From assembly GCF_028553725.1 (NCBI RefSeq), contig NZ_CP067124.1, forward strand, positions 2,800,001 through 2,864,000: DNA of 64,000 nt, in the 5' to 3' direction. Origin of the DNA: Paracoccus alcaliphilus. Lineage in GTDB: Bacteria > Pseudomonadota > Alphaproteobacteria > Rhodobacterales > Rhodobacteraceae. Below are positions 8,707-16,332 of the stretch, in pieces. The stretch's first letter is position 1. Each line of letters opens with the position of its first letter. The translations under genes were made by a program, and so were the position numbers. The notes under the pieces are model-generated. The model worked only from the letters and a program-made list of their open reading frames with translations, was not told the DNA's origin and made no database searches.

Positions 8707-9320
8707 TCATCGCCGCCCTCGGCCCGCTGTGGCGCGTTGCGCGTGGCAATCGGGATCGTGGTGCCCTGCGCAGCTGCGATAAGGTCGGCCAGCCCGTCGG
8801 CAACCTGCCGGTTGTCCTTCTCGAACATGCCAAGGTGGCGCATCAGCTTGTCGATGGCGGCCCCCTTGTCGTGCATCTTGATTTTGAAGCTGCCCTTGTC
8901 GGTCATGCTGACTTCGGCCACGGCGCAGCTAAGGCGCCGCGGCAGGTCTTGACTGGCGACGGGGCGCACGAATGGCCGCATGAGGGCTTCACCATTCGGC
9001 ATGGTCACGGGCAAGCCTTCGTCGTCCTCGACTTCCTCCAGCCCCCATTCCATGACATCGCGAATGTCGGCCCGGACGATGTGCGCCAGCGTCTCGACAA
9101 TCTCGTCTGCCTCGATGTCGGATCGCTCCGACTTTGCGGCTGTGAGGCGCGCGACCTCGGCCTGCACATGCGGCATAGCCATCAGTTCATGGGCTTGCAC
9201 TTTGGCGCGCTTCTCGCTGTATCCAGCCTCGATGGCGGCTTTGGCACCGTTGAAATGAACGACGTAGCGCCTCGCAAATGCGGCTTGCTTGTCGTTCAAC
9301 TTGTTCGGTGACTTTGCCAC
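8703..9320 (-). CDS. terS: Terminase small subunit
   Basis: A 205-residue protein if read from the GTG at 9320, which has GAGG about 8 bases upstream. The frame stays open to a TTG at 9419 without a convincing ribosome binding site. Residues from the start show the terminase small-subunit helix-turn-helix: LNDKQAAFARRYV, then GAKAAIEAGYSEKRAKVQAHELM. It recognises the packaging site and hands DNA to TerL. It is the first gene of the leftward packaging cluster. The alternative upstream start cannot be excluded. Confidence 0.85.
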   Translation of the reverse strand: MAKSPNKLNDKQAAFARRYVVHFNGAKAAIEAGYSEKRAKVQAHELMAMPHVQAEVARLTAAKSERSDIEADEIVETLAHIVRADIRDVMEWGLEEVEDDEGLPVTMPNGEALMRPFVRPVASQDLPRRLSCAVAEVSMTDKGSFKIKMHDKGAAIDKLMRHLGMFEKDNRQVADGLADLIAAAQGTTIPIATRNAPQRAEGGDE

Positions 9321-9499
9321 GTCTCGGTCCTCGATCGCCTGCGCATTGGCGGATAAATGGTTCCCGTTCAGGTTCACATTTTCCACGGTTCGGCAAGATT
9401 TCGCAATAGGCGCGGACAAAAGGAACGAAGCTACGAAATATCGGGGTCCAGTTACGGTCGGTTACAGGCAAGCCGGAGGCTTGTTTGCCCCCAGCATTT

Positions 9500-9931
9500 T
9501 CAAGCCCGTCCCGGCGTCTGACCGCTGGTCAGAGCGTTCAGCAGCAGTTCGGACAGCATTTCCGAGTGCCTGCGAGACTGTGGCTGCGCGAGGAAGGCAG
9601 CCTTCAGCAGCTTCGTCAGCTTGCTTTCCTTGTCCTCGACCGGTGGCTTTGCGGGTTCCGGCTCGGGATTGTAATCCCCTGCGATGAAGGCCGCTGCGGC
9701 TGCTTCTCCAACTTCAGTAAGGGAGTAGATGTGGATTGTCGGATCGGCCCTGTTCCGATCAGCCAGTTTGACCACGCCGCCAGCGATCATGCGCTTGATG
9801 CGTCCGCGCGCGCTGTGATCCGAGACACAGCCCCGGCCGGCATAATCGGCCACAGTCAGTTCGATGGGCTTGCCTGCGCGGAAAAACGGGGCTGCGTGGG
9901 CCAACAGCTTGGTGTCGATGATCGCGCTCAT
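9500..9931 (-). CDS. Phage winged-helix-like protein, unknown
   Basis: A 143-residue protein starting at the ATG at 9931, overlapping the upstream stop as ATGA. The N-terminal 80 residues look like a winged helix: an ARGRIKRMIAGGVV helix followed by a beta wing ADPTIHIYSLTEVG. The C-terminus is a flexible linker plus a helical tail. It may bind DNA in replication or late-gene control. No closer family is recognised. Confidence 0.6.
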   Translation of the reverse strand: MSAIIDTKLLAHAAPFFRAGKPIELTVADYAGRGCVSDHSARGRIKRMIAGGVVKLADRNRADPTIHIYSLTEVGEAAAAAFIAGDYNPEPEPAKPPVEDKESKLTKLLKAAFLAQPQSRRHSEMLSELLLNALTSGQTPGRA

Positions 9932-10524
9932 GCCGTTGCCTTCTCGATGCTGATGGCATGCAGGACAGTCAGCACGTCGTCGCGCTTGAAGCGGTTGCCT
10001 TGGCCGTGGGTGGTATCGACCAGAAGATTGAACCGCTGCCGGATGAACGAGGGGCTGAACTCCATGACGGCGGCGATATCCCGGACGTTCTGCCCATCCT
10101 TTGCGCGATCAAGCATTTCCAGATCGTGTTGCTGCGTCCATTTTCCGCCCTTCTGGGCGAGTTTTTCCAGATGGGCTCGGATCTCTGACGCATTGGGCGG
10201 CATGGGTGTGCTGCTGACGCGCAGGCATGTCGGCATGGCGCTGTCGTCCACGTCCTCGTCCGCGATTTCAACCGGGCGGTTGATGTCCACCACTGTCACC
10301 ACGGTTTCATCGCTTCCGGGCTTTGCCAGATCGACGCCGACATGGCAGGGGCTGATGAAGATCCTGTTTCCGGTTTCTTCCTCGAAATTGGCGACGGCGC
10401 TTGCCAGTTTCAGCATCGCACCGGACATGCGGTCAGCGGCTGCGATTGCATCTCGCAATTCGTTGGCCTTGGCGGCGAGGTCTGCGGCATCCATCGCTTC
10501 GGTCAGTTTGGGCAGGTCGAACAT
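9928..10524 (-). CDS. Phage protein with C-terminal helix-turn-helix, unknown
   Basis: A 198-residue protein starting at the ATG at 10524, chosen because GGAG sits 7 to 10 bases upstream. A slightly longer start at 10536 lacks this. The first 60 residues form an Ala-rich helical region (coiled coil). Residues about 140 to 175 (RAKDGQNVRDIAAVMEFSPSFIRQRF) resemble a helix-turn-helix. Its role is unknown, and DNA binding is inferred. Confidence 0.6.
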   Translation of the reverse strand: MFDLPKLTEAMDAADLAAKANELRDAIAAADRMSGAMLKLASAVANFEEETGNRIFISPCHVGVDLAKPGSDETVVTVVDINRPVEIADEDVDDSAMPTCLRVSSTPMPPNASEIRAHLEKLAQKGGKWTQQHDLEMLDRAKDGQNVRDIAAVMEFSPSFIRQRFNLLVDTTHGQGNRFKRDDVLTVLHAISIEKATA

Positions 10525-10546
10525 GGTTATCTCCATTCGTTCGGGG

Positions 10547-11020
10547 TCAGGATTTCAGGTATGCGGGCGGTTGATCGCCGTATTTCTCGTAAAACTTGAT
10601 CATCTGCCGGGCGCTGGTGATGAGGGCGGCGGACTTATCGGCGCCTTCCGAAATGTCGCCGGGCATGGGCTTTTTGCCGCGCTTTGGGTTGTCCTTGGAC
10701 AGCCACGCCTTGCAGGCGGCTTCGATTGCCCATGCGGGATATTCCCGCAGTTCCGTGATCCAATCCTCGGCCATGGCCTCGATCGCTGCCGGCGCGATGT
10801 CTGCCGCGAAATAGTGATACAGCAGCGTGACGACACGTTGGCCGATCCACAGCGGGTCGGCGGGCTGGCTCAGGGGCTGGATTGCCCGCCGCGCCTCATC
10901 AGCCTCCGTCTTGGAACTTGGATACCGCCCGCGCAAAACCGGCTGCAAGATTGTCATGCGCTCGACTTGCGCCAGAGCGATATGTCGTTCGGCTTGGGCT
11001 GTGGTTTGGATCTGGTTCAT
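10547..11020 (-). CDS. Phage replication-region protein, unknown
   Basis: A 157-residue, mainly helical protein. The start given (ATG 11020) overlaps the end of the upstream DUF1376 gene by 122 bp. A second Met 21 codons in (10957) would reduce the overlap. The central region LWIGQRVVTLLYHYFAADIAPAAIE and EDWITELREYPAWAIEAACKAWL recalls proteins encoded beside phage helicase loaders. The function is not established. Confidence 0.6.
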   Translation of the reverse strand: MNQIQTTAQAERHIALAQVERMTILQPVLRGRYPSSKTEADEARRAIQPLSQPADPLWIGQRVVTLLYHYFAADIAPAAIEAMAEDWITELREYPAWAIEAACKAWLSKDNPKRGKKPMPGDISEGADKSAALITSARQMIKFYEKYGDQPPAYLKS

Positions 11021-11858
11021 GGTTTGCTGGTTCCAATTTGGGCGCCGATTGCATGGCGGCTTCGCGTTGCATCGCTTTGGTGAAATAGGTCAGGCGTCCG
11101 GGCGGGCCGTCGCGCTTTCGCGCCATGGTGTCGCGAATGACGGCCACGATGGTTTCGGGTGACAGGCCGAGATCGGTCTGCCACTTCTCGACGGTGTGCA
11201 TGTCGGATCGGTTGCCGAGGGGATTTCCGTTTGGTCCGGTCAGGCCGGTTATCGGGTCGGCTCCGCAGGCTGTGAGGATGCTTTCGCGCAGCGTCATCCC
11301 GTCGCCTTCGCGCGCGCACGCGCTACCATCACCACCATGAATCTTTATCTGGTTCTGGTTCTGGTTCTGGTTAGCATTGCTCCTGCATTGCTCCTGCATA
11401 TCGCATTCACTGTTTTCATTGCTTTTTTCCGGCGTGTGCTGCGAGCGTTGCTGTTTGTCACTTTGCGGTTTGACCTTCGCGTTTTCGACTCGGTCACTTT
11501 GCGTTTTGGCTTTCGACCATCTTGCTTCGGCCGCCTTTCGGCCCTGATCGGATGCCGCATCCATGGCCGATCTGGCGGCGACGATTTCGCGCTCGACACG
11601 GGCCTGCCAAAGCCCTTCGGGCACCTCGACCAACTTGCCCTCATCAAGCAGGACAGAGAGAATTTTCCTGAACGTTCCAGCTGGGCAATTGCACATGCGA
11701 GCCAGCCGCGCGGGATCGAAATTCAGCGGCGCCTGCCGCTCATACATCATGCATACCAGCGTGATATAAACGCCGGTTTCAGCTGGGGTCAGGCCGCGTG
11801 TCCCTGCCAGCCAATCGGACGGATAGAGGGCAATATGAACGGCTTTGTCCGCGCTCAT
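10899..11858 (-). CDS. DUF1376-domain phage replication protein
   Basis: A 319-residue protein starting at the ATG at 11858, overlapping the upstream stop as ATGA. The N-terminal 90 residues match DUF1376: MSADKAVHIALYPSDWLAG, then LTPAETGVYITLVCMMYE, and a winged-helix fold with LARMCNCPAGTFRKIL. This domain is common in replication-initiator-like proteins of prophages. A low-complexity linker near residue 170 (NQNQNQNQ) is encoded by four perfect 6-bp repeats. The C-terminus is a Lys/Arg-rich helical region. Confidence 0.75.
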   Translation of the reverse strand: MSADKAVHIALYPSDWLAGTRGLTPAETGVYITLVCMMYERQAPLNFDPARLARMCNCPAGTFRKILSVLLDEGKLVEVPEGLWQARVEREIVAARSAMDAASDQGRKAAEARWSKAKTQSDRVENAKVKPQSDKQQRSQHTPEKSNENSECDMQEQCRSNANQNQNQNQIKIHGGDGSACAREGDGMTLRESILTACGADPITGLTGPNGNPLGNRSDMHTVEKWQTDLGLSPETIVAVIRDTMARKRDGPPGRLTYFTKAMQREAAMQSAPKLEPANHEPDPNHSPSRTTYRSGASRAHDNLAAGFARAVSKFQDGG

Positions 11859-12280
11859 TTCTGAATCCCCCAATCTGAAAGTGCCGCATCGACATCTTTG
11901 CGTGACCGCACAACCGCGACCAAACAACCGAGGGACCGCAGGTGATCATGCAGCTTGCGCTGATCTGCATCGGGATAATTGCCTGGCGCCTTGACCTCGA
12001 ACATCATTACCACCGGACCGATCTCGATCACTTCGATGTCGGGATAACCCTTGCGCGTTCCCATGGCCTCGTTGTGGGCGATTTGGCGTTGGATCTGCTT
12101 GCCCGACAGGCCAATGCTGTTTGGGCTGTGGTGGATGCTGGCGGCCGGGAACAGGGCGCGCAGATAGGCAAGGATGTCCTTGTGGATCGGACCCTCGACA
12201 TCGGATCTCTTGCGCTTGGGCGCGCGCAGGCCGGGCGCGCTGCCGTCATCCGGACGCAGGATCCTGACGGGGCGTGTCAT
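11855..12280 (-). CDS. VRR-NUC domain nuclease
   Basis: A 141-residue nuclease starting at the ATG at 12280, coupled by ATGA to the upstream gene. The PD-(D/E)XK signature is visible: an early His-containing helix region EGPIHKDILAYLRALFP, then GYPDIEVI with the catalytic Asp, followed by VMMFEVKAPG with the ExK pair. VRR-NUC proteins in phages act on branched or recombining DNA. Its neighbours are other phage DNA-metabolism genes. Confidence 0.8.
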   Translation of the reverse strand: MTRPVRILRPDDGSAPGLRAPKRKRSDVEGPIHKDILAYLRALFPAASIHHSPNSIGLSGKQIQRQIAHNEAMGTRKGYPDIEVIEIGPVVMMFEVKAPGNYPDADQRKLHDHLRSLGCLVAVVRSRKDVDAALSDWGIQK

Positions 12281-12729
12281 GCCAACACCTCCCAGAGCAA
12301 CTTCGGCCCTGTCGGATGTCGCGGCGCCGCGCGCGGGCGCGAGGGATTGGACCATTCACCGCTCCGGCGCACTCCGATCAGGTGCCATCCCGCGCCGCGC
12401 AGCGAAGCGCCGCCCTCGTCCGGTAGCGTGTACGTGCCAATCCGGTCGAACCCTAAGGCGAAGGCTGCGCGAGCGGCCTTGCCGTAAAGAAAGCTGCAAG
12501 CATTGGGGGTTCCGTCAGTGCAAAGGCGCGTGACCTCGGCTGTCATCCCGTCGTCGCGGATTCTCGAAACCGGGCGGCCAACAATGACGACGCCCACCAG
12601 AATGTCACCCAGCACGGCGCCGATACTGAACAGGTGGCCGACCACGGATGGGTGGTGCCGATGGTGAGCATCGACAAATGCGTTTGCCTCGGCCAACTTG
12701 AGGCGGATATGGCGCATCCGGGCGGTCAC
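12277..12729 (-). CDS. XF1762-family phage protein (GNAT-like)
   Basis: A 150-residue protein starting at the ATG at 12729. It begins with basic residues and the conserved string LAEANAFVDAHHRHHPSVVGHLFSIG, then VVIVGRPVSR and EVTRLCTDGTPNACSFLYGKAARAAFALGF. I recognise this as the XF1762-type family common in proteobacterial prophages, with an acetyltransferase-like fold. The substrate is unknown. Both ends overlap neighbours by 4 bp. Confidence 0.75.
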   Translation of the reverse strand: MTARMRHIRLKLAEANAFVDAHHRHHPSVVGHLFSIGAVLGDILVGVVIVGRPVSRIRDDGMTAEVTRLCTDGTPNACSFLYGKAARAAFALGFDRIGTYTLPDEGGASLRGAGWHLIGVRRSGEWSNPSRPRAAPRHPTGPKLLWEVLA

Positions 12730-12917
12730 GGCTTCACCTCAATCCAGATGTTCTGCCGGTCCTCGTCGTGGATCGTTAACCGGCCCGCGCGGTATCCGCG
12801 CGAAAGAATGTCGCGTGCCTCGTCCATCGTCAGGCCGGCGCGCTCTGCGATCTCGCGCAGGCCCAGCTTCTGACCGCGCGCGGCGCGCATGAAGGCGATC
12901 GAGGCATCAGGCTGCAT
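12726..12917 (-). CDS. Small helix-turn-helix protein
   Basis: A 63-residue protein starting at the ATG at 12917. Residues 15 to 45 (GLREIAERAGLTMDEARDIL) form a typical helix-turn-helix. The rest is a short beta wing ending in IWIEVKP. It is probably a DNA-binding regulator within the leftward DNA-metabolism operon. Confidence 0.65.
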   Translation of the reverse strand: MQPDASIAFMRAARGQKLGLREIAERAGLTMDEARDILSRGYRAGRLTIHDEDRQNIWIEVKP

Positions 12918-13198
12918 TACATCGCCCCGACGGAAGCCCGGCGCGGGTCGATGTCCGACGCGGCAACTTGCGACTGGTCGAATTGCGTCCTGACGCTGTG
13001 GGGCTCCAGCACACTGCTGCGCAGGTGTTTCGACCACCGCTCATCACGAAGTGCCCGGCGCAGCCTGGTGGGCTGGACGTTCAGTGTCTCGGCCAGATCC
13101 TCTATGGTGAAATTTGTGCCGTGCGTCTGGCAATACGCCCATGCGCGGAATTGCATTGTTTTCACGGTCGGGTTGAATGACATACGAGTCTGGGTCAT
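12917..13198 (-). CDS. Small helix-turn-helix phage protein
   Basis: A 93-residue protein starting at the ATG at 13198, which overlaps the stop of the truncated methyltransferase frame (ATGA). The segment NFTIEDLAETLNVQPTRLRRALRDERW is a helix-turn-helix. Its last codon shares a base with the next gene's start. It is likely a DNA-binding protein, and its target is unknown. Confidence 0.6.
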   Translation of the reverse strand: MTQTRMSFNPTVKTMQFRAWAYCQTHGTNFTIEDLAETLNVQPTRLRRALRDERWSKHLRSSVLEPHSVRTQFDQSQVAASDIDPRRASVGAM

Positions 13199-13392
13199 GG
13201 GTCGACATCCCAGATGTTGCTGTCCAGATGCAGCGTCTCCGGGTGGTTGGCCGCGTGCAGGGCCAGCGCCGCCGCGCTGTGGTTGATGGCGACATCGGGC
13301 GAGCGGTTCAGCGCCATCTCGATCCCGGTGCTGACCCCGCCACCACCGGCGAAGCTGTCGATGATCAGGGGTGGGTGAGATTGATTGTTCAT
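13195..13392 (-). pseudogene. DNA cytosine methyltransferase fragment (N-terminal 65 residues)
   Basis: The 65 residues start with the SAM-binding motif I of C5 cytosine methyltransferases (LIIDSFAGGGGVSTGIEMAL) and motif II (VAINHSAAALALHAANHPET), and stop right after NIWDVDP. The catalytic Pro-Cys motif and target-recognition region are missing, so no methylation is expected. Both ends are neatly coupled (ATGA) to neighbours, so the deletion kept the operon reading smoothly. It is either a decay remnant or a domesticated short protein. Confidence 0.75.
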
Positions 13393-13931
13393 GCCTCAAA
13401 CTTCACTGTTTCATTGCCGAACAGCGTCCATCCGTCGCGGGGACGGCGTGCGAACAGTTCCAGCTTTCGATGGTCAGGCAGGCGCGCGTCGATGATGTCG
13501 TGCAGCCATTCGGGTTTGCGCGAATGCTCGCGGCGCTTTCCGGGGATTATGGATGTCGGAAACAGTGCGGGCTTGGGGCAAGGGAAGCGCCCGCGGGTGG
13601 CGATGATGCAGGGCTCGTGCCGGTTCCGAGCCCAATATCCTGTGGCGATCCGGCCTTTATCCCAGATCAACCGGGACTTGGCCTTGAAGCCCCAGCTTTC
13701 CAGAACTTCATTCGCCCGATGCTCGAATGGCACCGTGATCCACAGCAGCAATAGCGCCTGCTTGGCCACGATTTCGCGCACCGGCATGGCCGCGATCTGT
13801 TCGACGGTCATGGTGGAATAGTGCCGACGGACATTCCTGCCGGGCCGGGCCACGCTGTTGCCCGAAAACGCCCATGGAGGATCTGCGATCACGACCTCGA
13901 ATCCGCCTTCGGTGCCCGGCAGGTCAGGCAT
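13389..13931 (-). CDS. MT-A70-family adenine DNA methyltransferase
   Basis: A 180-residue protein starting at the ATG at 13931. It has the DPPW catalytic motif (VVIADPPWAF, about residues 14 to 23), the family string YSTMTVEQIAAMPV, then LLLLWITVPFEHRA. The C-terminal SRKPEWLHDIIDARLPDHRKLELFARR is the usual MT-A70 ending. It should transfer a methyl group from SAM to adenine N6. In phages this often protects DNA from host restriction. It overlaps the cro-like gene by 8 bp. Confidence 0.85.
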   Translation of the reverse strand: MPDLPGTEGGFEVVIADPPWAFSGNSVARPGRNVRRHYSTMTVEQIAAMPVREIVAKQALLLLWITVPFEHRANEVLESWGFKAKSRLIWDKGRIATGYWARNRHEPCIIATRGRFPCPKPALFPTSIIPGKRREHSRKPEWLHDIIDARLPDHRKLELFARRPRDGWTLFGNETVKFEA

Positions 13932-14178
13932 CAGACTTTTTCCGGGCTTTGCCTCGCCCCGTGAACCCGGGGATGAAGGCGGAAACCGGGATGTCGAGGC
14001 CGATCTTTTTACCGGCTTCGATGATGGCAGGGGCGTGAGCCTTCGGGATGATTCCGTCAGTCCCGCCCTTTTCCTTGGGTTGCGTCCATTTCCACGGTGC
14101 TGATCTCTGCACACCGCAGATTTCCGCTACCTTGGACGCGCCGCCAAGACGGCTGATGATGGTGTGTGCTGGTTCCAT
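13924..14178 (-). CDS. Cro/YdaS-like antirepressor or repressor
   Basis: An 84-residue protein starting at the ATG at 14178. The N-terminus AHTIISRLGGASKVAEICGVQRSAPWKWTQP is a Cro/YdaS-type helix-turn-helix. It faces the CI-like gene across a 121 bp operator region, the standard layout of a lysogeny switch. It is the first gene of the leftward operon, so it probably controls that operon and its own promoter. Confidence 0.75.
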   Translation of the reverse strand: MEPAHTIISRLGGASKVAEICGVQRSAPWKWTQPKEKGGTDGIIPKAHAPAIIEAGKKIGLDIPVSAFIPGFTGRGKARKKSDA

Positions 14179-14299
14179 GCCTTACTGTAGCCAGAATAGC
14201 TACAGCGATCAAGTTGCTTTGTAGCTGTTTTGGTAACTGTAAGGTTGTCGCTATTCGCGATACATCTAATGTCTAGCGATAGACAAAGGTAAGTAAGCA
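14179..14299. promoter_or_regulatory. Divergent operator/promoter region of the lysis-lysogeny switch
   Basis: A 121 bp gap between cro-like and repressor genes. It holds a perfect 6+6 dyad TGTAGCCAGAATAGCTACA at 14186-14204 and further TGTAGC half-sites around 14220. The RBS AAGGTAAG lies before the repressor start. The dyad recurs at 14910-14928, so it is the likely operator of this repressor pair. Confidence 0.65.
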
Positions 14300-14647
14300 A
14301 TGACTGATTCGACGCGGGTCAAAAAAGAGCCGCAAACCCTCATGAACCAATGGGCAAAGGAGGCCATCGAACATTCAGGTATGACGATGCAGGCAGTTGC
14401 CGACGCGCTCTCGGCGCGCCGAGAATTGGGCGCATATGGCCGGTCGATGGTTCAGAAGATGACGAAGGAGCGCCGAGTTCGACTTGATGAGGCTGCGGCC
14501 CTCTCGGAAATCACAGGTTTTCCGCTTCCTGGCGAATCAAAGGGGCCTGAGCTTGTCGAGCAGATTCAGGATCTGAACCCTGAAAACCGGGCGATAATTG
14601 GCTCTCTTGTTGCGCAGCTGCTTGCCGCTCAAGAAGCAAAGAAATGA
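14300..14647 (+). CDS. CI-like phage repressor (short)
   Basis: A 115-residue protein. Residues about 25 to 75 (SGMTMQAVADALSARRELGAYGRSMVQKMTKERRVRLDEAAAL) form an XRE-type helix-turn-helix. The C-terminal helix PENRAIIGSLVAQLLAAQ probably mediates dimerisation. It lacks the LexA-like peptidase domain of lambda CI, so induction would need another signal. It is transcribed opposite to the cro-like gene and followed by a clear terminator. Confidence 0.7.
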   Translation: MTDSTRVKKEPQTLMNQWAKEAIEHSGMTMQAVADALSARRELGAYGRSMVQKMTKERRVRLDEAAALSEITGFPLPGESKGPELVEQIQDLNPENRAIIGSLVAQLLAAQEAKK

Positions 14648-14825
14648 CACTTGTCACGATAGATCTATCGGGTGCGGGAAGGGTCTGTATAAGCTGCGCA
14701 AGTCTTTCGGGTGTCATTTCCAGATCAGTCATTAAGGAAGGTTCACCCTACTATCCGGCATGAAATGCAGGAGTCCAGCGAAGAAAGTTACCATCCGTCA
14801 ACCCTCATATTAACTGATTCTTGTA

Positions 14826-14850
14826 TCCCGCCTGACTACGGCGGGATTTT
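14826..14850 (+). terminator. Rho-independent terminator after the repressor
   Basis: A 7 bp stem (TCCCGCC with GGCGGGA) with a 7-base loop followed by TTTT on the plus strand. It separates the repressor transcript from the early operon promoter. Between 14648 and 14825 I see no gene. Confidence 0.75.
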
Positions 14851-14909
14851 GCTTATCAAAGCAATGCGATATCTGTGTATCCAATACGGCTACAAAAATG
14901 ATTGCATGA

Positions 14910-14928
14910 TGTAGCCAGTTTAGCTACA
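14910..14928. promoter_or_regulatory. Operator upstream of the rightward early operon
   Basis: The dyad TGTAGCCAGTTTAGCTACA differs from the 14186 operator only in the central spacer. It lies 38 bp before the first early gene (14966). A half-site GGCTACAAA lies at about 14888. It would let one repressor silence both the leftward and rightward operons. Confidence 0.65.
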
Positions 14929-14965
14929 ACGATTCCAACGGCAACAAACCGCTGGAATCGAACTC

Positions 14966-15145
14966 ATGCCCCGTCGCATCGAAGCAACAAACCACTTTCA
15001 ATACCACGATCCACGCGAAAACCGGGCACATCCGGGCGCGCAGTATCCCGAGCAAGACACCAATCGGGGGCACATCGCCCTCGGCCTGACCATCGTCGCC
15101 ATGATCTTGGGCTGGGGCGCGTTCTTCCTGTGGGTGCTGCTGTGA
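14966..15145 (+). CDS. Small single-pass membrane protein, early operon
   Basis: A 59-residue protein, the first gene of the early operon. The first 35 residues are polar. Residues about 37 to 58 (IALGLTIVAMILGWGAFFLWVLL) form one transmembrane helix. Its stop overlaps the next start (TGATG). The function is unknown. A superinfection-exclusion role would be a guess. Confidence 0.6.
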   Translation: MPRRIEATNHFQYHDPRENRAHPGAQYPEQDTNRGHIALGLTIVAMILGWGAFFLWVLL

Positions 15146-15321
15146 TGCGGGCCGCGGCGAATGCAGTGATCCTCGCGGTGCTGGCCTTTCTGGCCGCCGT
15201 GACCATGTACATTTTCCTCTTTGCCTTCACCTCTGACCCCGAGGCCGCGCGCCCCGCGCGTTGTGAAGGTCTGGGCGGCGCAGAGTGCTGGGCGGCCATG
15301 CAGCAAGGGTGGCAAGAATGA
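15145..15321 (+). CDS. Small membrane-anchored protein with a Cys pair
   Basis: A 58-residue protein with an N-terminal transmembrane helix (about residues 7 to 28) and a short outer tail with two cysteines (RCEGLGGAEC), which could form a disulfide. It is coupled by overlap to genes on both sides. No family is recognised. Confidence 0.6.
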   Translation: MRAAANAVILAVLAFLAAVTMYIFLFAFTSDPEAARPARCEGLGGAECWAAMQQGWQE

Positions 15322-15644
15322 CCGCCCCGAAATTCCTCTGTGATCGCTGCGACGGCACAGGCGAGAGATTTGACCGCCGCTGCCACACCTGCAAAGGGCG
15401 CGGCGGATGGTCCACGAGCCCGGAAGCGCGCGCCAAGGCGGCCAAGGCCGCGAAGGTGCGGCGCATCAGGGCGGCGCAGGAGCAGAACCGCAGCAACCCC
15501 GGCCTTTACATGGCCGTGGTGCGCAACTCGGCGCAAAGCGATTTCCTGAAATCCTTGCGGACGGCCGATGCGCGGGGCGAGGCGTGGACGACTTTCCAGC
15601 GCAACGCCGCCCGGCAGATTATCGACGCGAAGGGGTTGGCGTGA
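15318..15644 (+). CDS. Zinc-finger-like protein (DnaJ-type CxxCxGxG)
   Basis: A 108-residue protein starting at the ATG at 15318. Residues 8 to 28 contain CDRCDGTGERFDRRCHTC, a DnaJ-like CxxCxGxG zinc-binding motif. A long basic Ala/Lys-rich helix follows. It probably binds nucleic acid or a partner protein. The start overlaps the previous stop by 4 bp. Confidence 0.6.
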   Translation: MTAPKFLCDRCDGTGERFDRRCHTCKGRGGWSTSPEARAKAAKAAKVRRIRAAQEQNRSNPGLYMAVVRNSAQSDFLKSLRTADARGEAWTTFQRNAARQIIDAKGLA

Positions 15645-15841
15645 TGTGGGGCCCGACCGACGGAAACATGATCGCGGCAGATGCGCACTACGGGCAGGAC
15701 CGGCCCGAGGATCACGATTACTGCGCATCGTGCAACCGACCGTTCCGGCAGCCGGATCTGCTGGGCTTCATCGCACGGCAGGATGATACCGATTTCTCGC
15801 TCTGCGACGTGTGCGCATATGCACAGGATGATGAAGAATGA
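15644..15841 (+). CDS. Small CxxC...CxxC protein
   Basis: A 65-residue acidic protein with two CxxC pairs (CASC near 27 and CDVC near 54), a likely zinc-binding module. It is overlapped by one base with the previous gene and by 4 bp with the Dam-like gene. The function is unknown. Confidence 0.6.
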   Translation: MWGPTDGNMIAADAHYGQDRPEDHDYCASCNRPFRQPDLLGFIARQDDTDFSLCDVCAYAQDDEE

Positions 15842-16332
15842 GCATTTGGGAACCCAGCGTCGGCGCGACGGACGAATGGTATACGCCAGCCTATGTGTTC
15901 GCCGCGATGGATCCGATTATGTTCGATCTGGACGTGGCCGCGCCGAAAGCTGGCCCGGTTCACGTCCCTGCGCATGAGTGGTTCTGGTCTGACAGCCTGA
16001 ATTGTCAGTGGTGCGATTTTATCTGGATGAACCCGCCGTTTGGTGGCCGCAATGGGCTGGTCCCGTGGCTTGATAAATTCTTCGCCCACGGCAACGGCAT
16101 CGCCCTGACACCTGATCGCACCAGCGCCCCATGGTGGCAGGATGCCAACCGGCGTGCTGATGCAACGCTGTTCGTGGCGGGCAAGATCAAGTTCGAGCGC
16201 CCAGACGGCAGCATCGGCAAATCGCCCGGCACCGGCACCACTCTGTTCGCAGCCGGTCCCCGCGCTGTCGCTGCGCTGCACCGCGCAGAGGCCGCAGGGT
16301 TGGGTGTGACCATGCGGAGGGGCGCAGCATGA
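15838..16332 (+). CDS. Phage Dam-type N6-adenine methyltransferase
   Basis: A 164-residue protein of the phage DNA N-6-adenine-methyltransferase family. Hallmarks are DEWYTPAYVFAAMDP, then FDLDVAA, and the catalytic NPPF motif (WMNPPFGGRNG, near residue 62). A later TRTSAPWWQ-like segment and FERPDG follow. It methylates adenine N6 using SAM. It is the second adenine methylase in this prophage and is expressed early. There is no partner nuclease, so self-protection from restriction is the likely role. Confidence 0.85.
   Translation: MSIWEPSVGATDEWYTPAYVFAAMDPIMFDLDVAAPKAGPVHVPAHEWFWSDSLNCQWCDFIWMNPPFGGRNGLVPWLDKFFAHGNGIALTPDRTSAPWWQDANRRADATLFVAGKIKFERPDGSIGKSPGTGTTLFAAGPRAVAALHRAEAAGLGVTMRRGAA

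Noticed and set aside
9469-9483. CAAGCC/GGCTTG hairpin near 9.47 kb as a terminator
   Set aside because: The stem is only six pairs with a weak T-run and lies upstream of the terS start. The evidence is too thin to call it.
11345-11372. Tandem GGTTCT repeats suspected as a phase-variable tract
   Set aside because: Six-base units keep the frame, encoding an Asn-Gln linker. Changes would only alter the linker length.
14511-14732. A 73-codon minus-strand frame over the repressor end, with a helix resembling the repressor's own C-terminal helix
   Set aside because: It overlaps the repressor 3' end. The likeness is short and typical of helical pairs, and there is no clear promoter. I treat it as a shadow.
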